Source of the DNA: an uncultured Planctomycetaceae bacterium
GTDB taxonomy: Bacteria; Planctomycetota; Planctomycetia; Planctomycetales; Planctomycetaceae
Direction of reading: 5' to 3'
NCBI GenBank assembly: GCA_913031625.1
Contig: CAJWGB010000001.1
Coordinates: 116,533 to 153,302, forward strand
Length of the DNA stretch: 36,770 bases
The position numbers were made by a program, and so were the translations under genes. Shown here in pieces: positions 8,002 to 16,145 of this stretch. The notes below the pieces were generated by a model. It was not told the DNA's origin, made no database searches, and saw nothing but the letters and a program-made list of their open reading frames with translations. Each line of letters starts with the position of its first letter. Position 1 is the first letter of the stretch.

Positions 8002-9270
8002 ATGTCGACAGTTTCTGAAGTTATTTCACAGCCGGACTCGGCCTCTCTTGCGACCGGTACTCAAAGCTCTCGCCTGCTGAACATCATGCAGCAGTCGGTT
8101 CGAAGACGCCTGTTCCGGACGCTCAGTGAATTGCGACACGGCTGTATAGAGATCTCTGACTCGCTTGGAAGTCAGCTGCTCGGGGACAGCGACCGAACTG
8201 ACGTTTGCCAGATAGTGGTGAGTGATCCTCGGTTCTATACGCTGCTGATGACGGACGGCAGTTTGGGATTTGCCGACGCATGGATTCGTGGATTCTGGTC
8301 GACGAATGATCTGACCGGACTGCTGCAGATCTTCAGTCGCAATTTGGATCTGCTGTCGGGCTCAGAAGGCTGGCTGGCGAATGTGGCCATGCAGTTCCGG
8401 CGTATTGCGGGTCGCCTGACTGACAACACACTCTCCGGGAGTCGACGCAACATCGCGGCGCACTACGATCTAAGCAATGAGTTTTTCGACCTGTTTCTTG
8501 ACCCGACAATGATGTACTCGTCGGCGTGGTTTGAATCACAGGATTCGACTCTCGAAGAGGCGTCGACAGCTAAGTTGGAGAAGATCTGCCAGAAGCTTCA
8601 GCTCACTGCAGATCATCGAGTTGTTGAGATTGGCACGGGGTGGGGAGGATTTGCACTCCATGCGACTCAGAATCATGGATGCCATGTGACCACGACGACA
8701 ATTTCAGCGAAGCAGCATCAGCGGGCTCAGCAACGCTTCTCTGCAGCTGGGATTGACGATCAGGTCAACCTGATGGACTCCGACTATCGAGACCTCGAAG
8801 GGACATACGATCGACTTGTGTCCATTGAGATGGTGGAGGCCGTTGGGGAGCGCTGGCTGCCGACCTACTTTCGAAAGTGTGGAGAACTGCTTCGTCCCGG
8901 GGGACGGTTTGCCATTCAGGCGATTGTCATGCCGGAGTCTCGATACGACTCATACCGTCGTAGAAAGGACTTCATTCAGGAGTACATTTTTCCCGGCGGG
9001 TTTCTGCCGACGGTGACTACGATGCAGTCAGCTGTTGCTCATCAGACCAACCTTAGTCTTGAGTCCGTGGAAGATATGTCGCTGCACTACGCTCGAACAT
9101 TGAACTGCTGGAGAGAACGATTTCATCAGCGGCTGGATGACATACGGTCGCTCGGTTTCGATGACGAATTCATCCGAACATGGGATTACTACTTCGCGTA
9201 CTGCGAAGCGGCGTTTCGGGAACATGCCGTCCGGGTTGTCCAGATGGTGTGGGAGAAGCCCCAGTTTTAG
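8002..9270 (+). CDS. Cyclopropane-fatty-acid-synthase-like SAM methyltransferase
   Basis: A 422-residue SAM-dependent lipid methyltransferase of the CFA/mycolic acid synthase family (COG2230). Visible hallmarks are HYDLSNEFFDLFLDP (154-168), SAM motif I VVEIGTGWGGFA (207-218), SIEMVEAVG (274-282) and EYIFPGGFLPT (327-337). These enzymes methylate the double bond of acyl chains in membrane phospholipids using S-adenosylmethionine. From memory of the E. coli enzyme, the bicarbonate-binding Cys139 corresponds to S174 here (MYSSAWF) and His266 to Q306 (AIQAI), while Glu239 (E279) is kept. These changes recur in the subgroup that sits with DUF1365 and COG2907 and suggest a product other than a cyclopropane ring, such as a methyl-branched or methylene chain. 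It starts 9 nt after the DUF1365 stop, without an obvious ribosome-binding site. Confidence 0.88.
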   Translation: MSTVSEVISQPDSASLATGTQSSRLLNIMQQSVRRRLFRTLSELRHGCIEISDSLGSQLLGDSDRTDVCQIVVSDPRFYTLLMTDGSLGFADAWIRGFWSTNDLTGLLQIFSRNLDLLSGSEGWLANVAMQFRRIAGRLTDNTLSGSRRNIAAHYDLSNEFFDLFLDPTMMYSSAWFESQDSTLEEASTAKLEKICQKLQLTADHRVVEIGTGWGGFALHATQNHGCHVTTTTISAKQHQRAQQRFSAAGIDDQVNLMDSDYRDLEGTYDRLVSIEMVEAVGERWLPTYFRKCGELLRPGGRFAIQAIVMPESRYDSYRRRKDFIQEYIFPGGFLPTVTTMQSAVAHQTNLSLESVEDMSLHYARTLNCWRERFHQRLDDIRSLGFDDEFIRTWDYYFAYCEAAFREHAVRVVQMVWEKPQF

Positions 9271-9389
9271 TTTTCCTGAGTTGCTCGTTGGGACATTCAT
9301 GAATTAACGCCACTGGCCTGCACCTGTTTCAGAGTCTGCCCGTCTGCGGTGCGGGTCAGTGGTCTTTCAGATCTCGATCGGAGGCTGTC

Positions 9390-10175
9390 ATGCTTGAAGT
9401 CCTGAATCCGTTTCAGCTGTCAGCTCTTGTTATTGCCTGCCTGATGGCAACTATCTGGCTGCTGAGTCTCTGGCAGCGAGACGCGAGCATCGTTGACATG
9501 TTCTGGGGCGCTGGCTTCGTCGTCGTGGTCTGGTTTACTCAGGTCATTCAGAGGGCTCCTCAGGGAATCGAATGGTTGCTGCCGATTCTGGCCACTATCT
9601 GGGGCGGAAGGCTCACTCTGCACCTTACGGCGCGGAATCTCGGTGAGCCTGAGGACTTTCGATACGTGGAAATGAGAGACAAGTGGGGCTCTGCTTTTCC
9701 GATTGTCAGCCTGTTCACAGTCTACATCTTACAGGGAACTGTGATGTGGGTGGTTTCGCTTCCACTGCAGGTCACACCCGCAGGGACGACTCAGATCGGG
9801 CCGGTCATTCTTGGAAGTGTGCTCTGGGCAGTGGGACTGTTTTTTGAGGCTGTCGGTGACCTTCAGCTTACGGCCTTTCGAGCGCAGCCTGAGAACCGTG
9901 GTCAGGTTCTTGACACAGGACTCTGGCGGTACACTCGACACCCCAACTATTTTGGAGATACTCTGGTTTGGTGGGGTCTCTACTTCGTCTCGGGAGGACT
10001 GACTGGTCAGTGGTGGACGTGGATTGGCCCCGCAATCATGACGATTTTCCTGTTGCGTATCTCCGGTGTCTCATTGCTGGAACGCAGTTTGACCCAGTCA
10101 AAACCTCAGTACGCTGCCTATCAGGCAAGAACAAGCGCCTTCTTTCCGCTGCCGCCGCGGTCGGGGTCTGAGTGA
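9390..10175 (+). CDS. DUF1295 (steroid 5-alpha-reductase-like) membrane protein
   Basis: A 261-residue polytopic membrane protein of the DUF1295 (COG3752) family, related to the isoprenylcysteine methyltransferase / steroid 5-alpha-reductase fold. About six hydrophobic segments are visible. The family motif TGLWRYTRHPNYFGD lies at about residues 175-190 and is where NADPH or SAM cofactors bind in relatives. The N-terminal RDASIVDMFWGAGF block is also typical. GGAGG lies 5 nt before the ATG. It follows the methyltransferase by 119 nt on the same strand and is followed 9 nt later by the ybaN-like gene. In this context it may reduce a double bond in a modified acyl chain; that assignment is inference from fold and neighbours. 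Confidence 0.85.
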   Translation: MLEVLNPFQLSALVIACLMATIWLLSLWQRDASIVDMFWGAGFVVVVWFTQVIQRAPQGIEWLLPILATIWGGRLTLHLTARNLGEPEDFRYVEMRDKWGSAFPIVSLFTVYILQGTVMWVVSLPLQVTPAGTTQIGPVILGSVLWAVGLFFEAVGDLQLTAFRAQPENRGQVLDTGLWRYTRHPNYFGDTLVWWGLYFVSGGLTGQWWTWIGPAIMTIFLLRISGVSLLERSLTQSKPQYAAYQARTSAFFPLPPRSGSE

Positions 10176-10184
10176 TCCAAGTCC

Positions 10185-10622
10185 ATGTACGAACGCGAGC
10201 CCGATCAGAATTCAAAGCCGGTCTTGCAGGTCACAGGCTGGAAGCGAGTCCTGTTCCTCATTCTCGCCGCCATCTTCTTTTTGCTCGGTGCTGCAGGGGC
10301 CTTTCTTCCCGGTCTGCCAGGCACTCCCTTTCTGTTGCTGACCAGCTACTTTCTGGTCCGATCATTTCCGTCGCTGAATCAACGGCTGCTGCAGTCTCGT
10401 CTGTTCGGACCAATTCTGCGCGACTGGCAGCACCGCGGAGGCGTCCGCCGAGATATCAAAGTAAAGGCCATCGTCATTGTGGTGGCTGCGATTGGAGTGT
10501 CGCTCTGGTTTTCCCGGGACAGGCTCTGGCTCTGCGGACTGATGATCCTGCTCGCTTCCATCGGGATCATCGTCATCCTGAAACTGCCGACACTGCCTGA
10601 CTCAGAAGAGGGTGCGCCATGA
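10185..10622 (+). CDS. YbaN / DUF454 family inner-membrane protein
   Basis: A 145-residue small membrane protein of the DUF454 family, to which E. coli YbaN belongs. The conserved block GAAGAFLPGLPGTPFLLL is present at about residues 35-52, inside the first hydrophobic hairpin. Two more hydrophobic segments follow at about 88-105 and 110-128. The molecular function is unknown. It begins 9 nt after the DUF1295 stop and its own stop overlaps the hydrolase start (ATGA at 10619-10622), placing it firmly in the lipid operon. A parallel open frame at 10172-10600 in another frame is a shadow of this gene. Confidence 0.82.
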   Translation: MYEREPDQNSKPVLQVTGWKRVLFLILAAIFFLLGAAGAFLPGLPGTPFLLLTSYFLVRSFPSLNQRLLQSRLFGPILRDWQHRGGVRRDIKVKAIVIVVAAIGVSLWFSRDRLWLCGLMILLASIGIIVILKLPTLPDSEEGAP

Positions 10623-11458
10623 TATCCGAAACTCAGGTGTTTACCGCCAGCGACGGATATCGAATTCATTACAGAACGTGGCTGCCGGAATCGAACGCCC
10701 CCAAATCGATTGTGATTTGCCACCACGGAATCCAGAGTCACTCTCAATGGTATCACTGGTCTTCAGAGAGAATGGCCGAGTCGGGCCTTGCGGTGTACTT
10801 TCCGGATCGCAGAGGTTCCGGACTCAATTCTGATCAGCGTGGGCATGCCGACCATGCCGATCGGCTGCTGAACGATACACGTCAGATGATCCGGATCGCT
10901 CGTCGCAGTTATCCAAACCTTCCGGTGTGTCTGTTGGGACTGAGCTGGGGCGGCAAAACGGCTCTGACGTACGCACTTGAACGTGGTGGGATCGATCGGT
11001 TGATTCTGCTTTATCCCGGGATCATTCCCTGTCTCCGGCCGCGTCTGCACCAGAGGTTTCTGCTGTGGTTCGCGAAAACGCATGATATTCGGCGTCGCGA
11101 AGTCCCAATTCCTCTGCGTGATTCGAAGCTGTTCACAGATGTCGCAAAGTGGCAACAGTTCATAGAAGAGGACCCGCTTGCCATTCATGACGTGACGACC
11201 GGCTTCTTCAACTGCGGACAGGACCTCGATCGACGATGCAAACTGGGGAGTACCACCCGAATTCCAGCAATGTTGGTTCAGGCAGGCAAAGACCAGATCA
11301 TTGATAATCGTGCCACCGAGGCTGTGGTTGCCCGATGTTGCCCGAATCTCACGACTCGAATCTGGTCGGACGCGCAGCACACCCTGGAATTTGACTCAAA
11401 TCGCGTTGAAATCTTTACAGAGCTGATCAACTGGATGTCACGGGACGAGTCGCCCTAA
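10619..11458 (+). CDS. Alpha/beta hydrolase, monoacylglycerol lipase / lysophospholipase-like
   Basis: A 279-residue alpha/beta hydrolase of the serine aminopeptidase S33 / lysophospholipase type. The oxyanion motif HHG is at 35-37, the nucleophile elbow GLSWGG gives Ser109, the acid is Asp225 (GKDQIID) and the base is His254 (DAQHTLEF), so the triad is complete. No signal peptide is seen. It is the last gene of the lipid operon and is translationally coupled to the YbaN gene. A role in releasing or trimming acyl chains from lysophospholipids or acylglycerols fits both family and neighbours, but the substrate is inferred. Confidence 0.82.
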   Translation: MISETQVFTASDGYRIHYRTWLPESNAPKSIVICHHGIQSHSQWYHWSSERMAESGLAVYFPDRRGSGLNSDQRGHADHADRLLNDTRQMIRIARRSYPNLPVCLLGLSWGGKTALTYALERGGIDRLILLYPGIIPCLRPRLHQRFLLWFAKTHDIRRREVPIPLRDSKLFTDVAKWQQFIEEDPLAIHDVTTGFFNCGQDLDRRCKLGSTTRIPAMLVQAGKDQIIDNRATEAVVARCCPNLTTRIWSDAQHTLEFDSNRVEIFTELINWMSRDESP

Positions 11459-11591
11459 CTGCTGTCTATCACAGGACATCCACCAACCGATCCGTCAACT
11501 GGCAGGAGTCAGCGGGACCGGAGTGCGACGCGTCCGAGGGTTCCTGGCACGAATTGCTGGGGACGCGTAGCACGCATTTATGCTGTTTTGC

Positions 11592-11636
11592 CTGGGACCC
11601 CCAGTGTTTCATCTCAGGAGGTGAAACGGTATTTTC
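11592..11636 (+). terminator. Hairpin pair with T-rich tail after the lipid operon
   Basis: A short hairpin CTGGG/CCCAG (11592-11596/11600-11604) is followed by a longer one: GTTTCATCT (11606-11614) pairs with AGGTGAAAC (11619-11627), one G-T pair, with loop CAGG. TATTTTC follows 3 nt later. This fits an intrinsic terminator about 150 nt past the operon's last stop. The second hairpin also buries a full anti-Shine-Dalgarno match, AGGAGGTGA, which has no start codon after it. The remainder of the 300-nt gap 11459-11758 holds no gene that I can support. Confidence 0.45.
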
Positions 11637-11651
11637 GGGACTTACGGATCC

Positions 11652-11661
11652 CGTTATAACG
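11652..11661. promoter_or_regulatory. Perfect palindrome CGTTATAACG, possible operator or -10 region
   Basis: CGTTATAACG is its own reverse complement and includes TATAAC, which resembles a -10 box. It lies about 98 nt before the start of the TIGR03009 gene. No good -35 hexamer stands 16-18 nt upstream. A following hairpin GTCCG/CGGAC (11671-11675/11680-11684) suggests a structured leader. The regulatory role is inference. Confidence 0.3.
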
Positions 11662-11758
11662 CTTGGTTCCGTCCGTCTGCGGACATTAACTGGTCGCTCC
11701 CGCGGCCTCAGAGTCAATGGATTGGCTCTGGGAGACGTTCACTCCATCGGAGGATCCG

Positions 11759-12829
11759 ATGCATCGTCATATTATTGTACCTCTCCTTGTTCTGATTCTG
11801 GTGCAACAGGGCCAGCAGGCGACTGCTCAACAGAACGGGGCAGCGCGCATTGATCCGGTTCTCTGGAAGCTGCTGGATGACTGGGCTACCGGCAGTTCAG
11901 GAATCAGGAAACTGCACGGGAAGCATGTTCGGCGGGCATACATTAAGGCGTTTGAACAGGAGAAAGTCTGCTACGGCGAATTCTGGTATGAGGCTCCGGA
12001 TCGTGGTCGTATCGACATGAAAGCTGTCGAGATCACGGAGAAGATGGTTTCGGAACGACAGAGTTCCCAAAAGGTCAGACGCGGTGAAAAGGGACAGCCA
12101 TACGAGCTGATCTCTGATATTCCACAGCGCTGGATCTGTGACGGAAAGCAGTTGATCAGCATCGACGACAAACAGAAGGAAGCACAGATCCACCTGCTGC
12201 CACCGGAGATGCGTGGCGATAATATCATGAACAGCCCATTGCCGTTTCTGTTTGGTCTGCCACCAGAGAAGGCCACGAAGCGTTTCGAACTAACGCTGGC
12301 GAAGGACTATCGACCTGCTCATCAGGCAGTGATCATCAAGGCGAAGCCTCTGTTGCGAATGGACTCGAGCTGGAAAGAAGCCCAGATCATTCTGAATACC
12401 GAGACCTGGCTGCCTTCGGCCGTGCAGCTAAAGAATGCAGACAAGAGCGAGACGACTTACACGTTTCGCGACATGGAAGTGAACAAACGCGAGAGCTTTG
12501 GGATATTCGCGGGACGCGATCCCTATGATCCGAGGCTCGGCAAGGAATACAATATCAACCTGCTGAAGCATGGTGCTCAGCCTTCCCCCAAACCGGCCCA
12601 GGACCCCCAAGGATTGCCCAAGGTCGTCAGCCGCAAGCATGACGAAGCCAAGAACATTCTTGTGGCCTATGGCGTCAAACCTGAGAACATCAAAATGATT
12701 GATGCGGGGCCAGCGCCCAGGAAGGAATACACCTATCGAGTTCTGCGACAGAGCCCGGATGCAGGTGCTCAGGTGCAGGCGAATCAGATTGTGAAGCTGT
12801 TTGTGTTTAACAAACCCAAGGTGCAGTAG
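11759..12829 (+). CDS. TIGR03009-type planctomycete exported protein with C-terminal PASTA-like domain
   Basis: A 356-residue exported protein. The signal peptide is residues about 1-23 (cleavage near ATAQQ). The central part (about 28-270) matches what I know of TIGR03009, a planctomycete family with a LolA/LolB-like lipoprotein-sorting fold: WATGSSGIRKLHGKHVRR, then ICDGKQLISIDDKQKEAQ and LPFLFGLPPEKATKRF. The C-terminal ~70 residues (from about 287) read like one PASTA domain: the DEAKNILVAYGVKPENIK block, then RQSPDAGAQVQANQIVKLFV. PASTA domains usually bind peptidoglycan or beta-lactams. I chose the ATG at 11759 because GGAGG lies 6 nt upstream; an ATG at 11717 lacks this and adds 14 residues before the signal peptide. 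The likely location is the cell envelope. Confidence 0.8.
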   Translation: MHRHIIVPLLVLILVQQGQQATAQQNGAARIDPVLWKLLDDWATGSSGIRKLHGKHVRRAYIKAFEQEKVCYGEFWYEAPDRGRIDMKAVEITEKMVSERQSSQKVRRGEKGQPYELISDIPQRWICDGKQLISIDDKQKEAQIHLLPPEMRGDNIMNSPLPFLFGLPPEKATKRFELTLAKDYRPAHQAVIIKAKPLLRMDSSWKEAQIILNTETWLPSAVQLKNADKSETTYTFRDMEVNKRESFGIFAGRDPYDPRLGKEYNINLLKHGAQPSPKPAQDPQGLPKVVSRKHDEAKNILVAYGVKPENIKMIDAGPAPRKEYTYRVLRQSPDAGAQVQANQIVKLFVFNKPKVQ

Positions 12830-12843
12830 CTGGCGGTGCCAGC
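12829..12843 (+). terminator. Hairpin at the TIGR03009 stop codon
   Basis: GCTGGC (12829-12834) pairs perfectly with GCCAGC (12838-12843) around GGT, directly at the stop codon. The tail is TCTGATTGTTTC, without a clean T-run, so termination strength is uncertain. Confidence 0.4.
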
Positions 12844-13072
12844 CAGTCTGATTGTTTCGACCGGACACCGTGACGGCTACCCTCCCCCAACAGGATGAGG
12901 AGGGGCAGGTTGCCATCGATCGTCAATGGAGTCCCTGATCCGTACAACGGACTTCGTTTGGCAGCATTGCTTCTGTTAGCCGAGACGCGTGAGCGTCCGG
13001 GAGAACGCACCGTCTGGCCACTCGTTGACACCCGAGGCCTCACGGCCTTCGGCTCACATGTACTTCATGCAG

Positions 13073-13108
13073 CAAAATCCATCGTTGCAACCAATGACAA
13101 CGATGGGT
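13073..13108 (-). terminator. Terminator of the minus-strand MFS gene
   Basis: CCATCGTTG (13079-13087) pairs perfectly with CAACGATGG (13098-13106) around a 10-nt loop, with two more outward pairs (one G-T). On the minus strand the stem is followed by ATTTTGC. It lies about 96 nt past the MFS stop, in the 374-nt gap 12830-13203 between convergent genes; nothing else in that gap looks like a gene. Confidence 0.5.
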
Positions 13109-13203
13109 GCAATTTCCTGTTACGCGTCGGGTTTCCATTCAGGAAGCCGCCAAACTTGAATCGAATGCGATCCAGAGACTTCCTCACAGTGAGTTGGCAA
13201 CAA

Positions 13204-14565
13204 CTATTCGTCGCCAAGAACACGGCGCGTCTGGTTCGGATCGATAAACAACGCCGGAATCATAATCAGCACCTGAATACAGGCTGCCGTAAGAAATACA
13301 GTTGGAATCCCGGCGTGCTTCATTTTGGCCAGCGAATCTCCGGCCTCGCCGGAGATGTAGTGCCCCATCGTTGTGGACAGATTCATGATGGACATGTAGG
13401 TCGTAAACTGTGTTGCTGCCACACGTGGCCATGAAATTGACATGAACAGTGTGAACAGACTGACCAGCAGCATGCCAAATAAGAAGTCCTGTCCGATTAC
13501 GAACGCAGTCATGGCCGATCTTGAATAAAGAGCGCGGGGGAACAGGCCAAAGCCAAGCCAGAGTATGCTCACCAGCAGCGTCATGGTGATGATCATTCGC
13601 CGTGTCCCCAGCCGGTCAGCGATGATGCCACCTGTCGTGGCGCCCAGGAATCCGGCCACAAGTGCATACCCTCCAGTGACGGTGGTGTAGTACTCCATGT
13701 CCCAGTCACCTCCGTCTTTATCACGGAGGAAGTCAAGCAGCACTGTGTTGATGACTGAATTGCAAATTCGGCATCCCAGTGCGATTGCCAGACCAAGCAG
13801 GGTGGCTCTGAGGGAAAAGGCACGCAACAGATTTCGAACAATGTTCTTTGACTGTTGATCCGGCTCCTCGGAACTGGCCAGAGGATCTTCGTCTTCTGAA
13901 GAGGCCTTCTTTCCAGGTGGTCGTTCCCGGATCAGGATTGGCAGCAGGATGATCACGGCCAGAAAGACGGACTGCCCGATGATGCCGGCTCGTATACCGT
14001 GTTTTGCGATGATCAGTCCCAGCCCCCAACCTCCGAGTGCGGAACCAAGGTAGCTGCAGCCATAGGTGAGGCCATTCGTCGTGCCCCGTTCCTGTTCCGG
14101 AACGAGGTCGACTGCGAGCGCGTCAACGGCCACGTCCTGCATCGAAAGAAAGACATTTGCAATCAGGATCACCAGCGCAAGTGGTCCCGGCACGACATGG
14201 TAGATGTGCTTCCAGAATCCGGGAGCACTCTCTTTGGATGTCCAGACCATGCCGGGCAGGTCTTTCGACAGCAGCAGACTGGACAGGGCGATGATCGCCA
14301 TTGACTGGGCAAGAATGATCCATGGTCTTCGCCGTCCGAGTCGCCGGATGGAAACTGTGTCCATCAATGGCCCCCAGACAAACTTAAACGACCAGGGCAG
14401 AGTGGCCACGGCCATGATCGGCCCGAGCTGTGTGAGAGTAACTCGATCGTCCTGGGTGAGCCATGCTGCAAATGCCACCGACACAAATCCGTATGGCATG
14501 CCCTGGGCCACATACAGACTGCACAGCGTCAGAATCCGGAGTGTCTTGCTTTCACTGAGATACAC
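13204..14565 (-). CDS. MFS transporter, AmpG-like
   Basis: A 453-residue major facilitator transporter with about 12 hydrophobic segments. The start (LRILTLCSLYVAQGMPYGF) and the first-loop pattern KFVWGPLMDT, then RRLGRRRPWI, resemble AmpG muropeptide permeases and related sugar-type carriers. The substrate cannot be read from sequence. An in-frame TTG at 14622 would add 19 residues but has no ribosome-binding site; I prefer the GTG at 14565, which has GAGAGG 5 nt upstream and places the protein start as in relatives. It is the last gene of a run of four minus-strand genes, 137 nt after the ceramidase-family gene, and may import products released by that enzyme or recycled cell-wall fragments; this is inference. 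Confidence 0.8.
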   Translation of the reverse strand: MYLSESKTLRILTLCSLYVAQGMPYGFVSVAFAAWLTQDDRVTLTQLGPIMAVATLPWSFKFVWGPLMDTVSIRRLGRRRPWIILAQSMAIIALSSLLLSKDLPGMVWTSKESAPGFWKHIYHVVPGPLALVILIANVFLSMQDVAVDALAVDLVPEQERGTTNGLTYGCSYLGSALGGWGLGLIIAKHGIRAGIIGQSVFLAVIILLPILIRERPPGKKASSEDEDPLASSEEPDQQSKNIVRNLLRAFSLRATLLGLAIALGCRICNSVINTVLLDFLRDKDGGDWDMEYYTTVTGGYALVAGFLGATTGGIIADRLGTRRMIITMTLLVSILWLGFGLFPRALYSRSAMTAFVIGQDFLFGMLLVSLFTLFMSISWPRVAATQFTTYMSIMNLSTTMGHYISGEAGDSLAKMKHAGIPTVFLTAACIQVLIMIPALFIDPNQTRRVLGDE

Positions 14566-14702
14566 GAGTGCCTCTCGTTTTGTTTCGACGCCATCTGCAA
14601 ACTGACCCGAGTTGTTCTGCAATCAAGGCATCTGCTGCACCTGCGATACGCAGTATCAGCCCTGGGACTGGTTCTCGTCCCGATTGTCCTGCTATCGGCA
14701 TA

Positions 14703-16058
14703 CTATGGCGCCACCTGTTTCATCTGTTGATGAACGGTCTCAATGATGTGACCTTCCACCCGTTCCGACCAGACTGTTGGCTGTCCGTAATAGATCATGC
14801 TTGATGCACCTTCGTAGCCACCTTCCTTCAGGACGCGAACCGAAGGAATGTAGGCCATGACATCGTTGCTGTATCCACTGACAAACAGGGGGGTCTCGGG
14901 AAACTCATTCTTCAGCCGGAGAGAATAATCAACCACGACTTCACCTCCGAGAATGACCAGCCGCAATCCTCCTACATTCCATGTCTGCACCGGGTAAGGG
15001 TAGGTCTGCGAAAGCTGCCCGTCTGTTGCGATGCGTCCGAGGAGCTGCTTCGCACGGCCGGCAATGAACTTGTTGGAGGACTCCGAATCCTTCTGGATGG
15101 ACTCTTTCGAGGGGAGTTCTGCCAGAGCCAGCGGGATTTCTGTCCATGCTGACCTGAGCCCCTTCTGCAGCCCCGTCATTTCTCCACTCAGGACCTTGTC
15201 GACCGCGTCAGCCATCTGAGTGCCGTAACCGGCTGCCAGTTCCACCGTGCGACGGGGCAGGGGATTCTGATCGGCCCCGCAGCCAGCCATGAACAGTGCG
15301 GTGACACCGGGGTGTCGTTTTTCGATCTCGATTTGAGCAAATCCAGGCCAGTCACCTGACCACTGGTAAAAACTGAGGACCGTTGCGTGGCAGGCGTATC
15401 CAAACACTACGGTCTGCAGCTTTCCACCTTGATCTCGCACCGCGATGACTGGTGCGGCATGGTCAACCGGTCCCTGGAGCTGTCCCTGCTCTCGCAGTTT
15501 CGGAACATCTGCTTCACGATTGTTGCGTCGATTGACGGCGAATCCCGGGGAGCCGATTCCATAACTGACCTGAGCCGGTTTGAGGTTCCTGAATGCTTCT
15601 GCCACCGTATTCGGAATGACCTGAATCAGATGGGCGGCATAGTCGTCGACGAGCTTTTGCTGAGTCTCGTCCAGAAAATACATGGCAGAGAGGTTGCTGC
15701 CGACCACTGGACCGGTGTGAGTGTGCGACGTGAACAGGGCAATTTGACCTCTGTTCACCTTGTGTGCCTTCTGAATCGCGTCGCAGACCGGCACGCTGAT
15801 ATCCCTGCTGACGCCCACGAGGTCAAGGCTGACAAAGATTGCCGGTGTGCCCTGAGGATCTTTCAGGACGAGCACTTTGGCCCACAGTTCGTGCAATGTC
15901 CCTTCTGCCGGTTTATTGCGACCACCATAGCCCGACATCCACATGGTTTGTTTTGGGGTGATGTTGGCTTTCGCTGATCCTGCCTGCCACTGTTGTGCGG
16001 CGCAATCACTCAAGAGGAAGGCGAAGAGAAGGAGGGCGGAAAGGAGGCTGCTTTTCAT
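14703..16058 (-). CDS. Neutral/alkaline ceramidase family hydrolase, N-terminal-domain form
   Basis: A 451-residue exported hydrolase of the neutral/alkaline non-lysosomal ceramidase family (PF04734-like catalytic domain). The signal peptide is residues about 1-21. The start of the domain (GSAKANITPKQTMWMSGYGG) and the zinc-site motif SHTHTGP (S111, H112, H114) are clear; a further conserved block is FGYACHATVLSFY. Characterised ceramidases are about 650-700 residues with an extra C-terminal Ig-like domain, which is absent here. Planctomycetes carry many such short homologues, and their real substrates are unknown. I chose the ATG at 16058 because it begins the signal peptide and has GAGAG just upstream; the open frame extends to 16145 without a plausible start. 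It lies 87 nt after the ECF sigma gene. Confidence 0.85.
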   Translation of the reverse strand: MKSSLLSALLLFAFLLSDCAAQQWQAGSAKANITPKQTMWMSGYGGRNKPAEGTLHELWAKVLVLKDPQGTPAIFVSLDLVGVSRDISVPVCDAIQKAHKVNRGQIALFTSHTHTGPVVGSNLSAMYFLDETQQKLVDDYAAHLIQVIPNTVAEAFRNLKPAQVSYGIGSPGFAVNRRNNREADVPKLREQGQLQGPVDHAAPVIAVRDQGGKLQTVVFGYACHATVLSFYQWSGDWPGFAQIEIEKRHPGVTALFMAGCGADQNPLPRRTVELAAGYGTQMADAVDKVLSGEMTGLQKGLRSAWTEIPLALAELPSKESIQKDSESSNKFIAGRAKQLLGRIATDGQLSQTYPYPVQTWNVGGLRLVILGGEVVVDYSLRLKNEFPETPLFVSGYSNDVMAYIPSVRVLKEGGYEGASSMIYYGQPTVWSERVEGHIIETVHQQMKQVAP

Positions 16059-16145
16059 GGGACTCTCAGCAATCGACTGTCTGCGAACTGATCCTGCAGG
16101 AATCAGTCTATCGCTGAGCCAACCTGAGAGCCAACGCTCTCGCAC

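Noticed and set aside
10172-10600. 142-codon plus-strand frame beside the YbaN gene
   Set aside because: It overlaps the DUF454 gene almost fully, is Arg/Ser/His-rich with no family match, and reads as a frame shadow.
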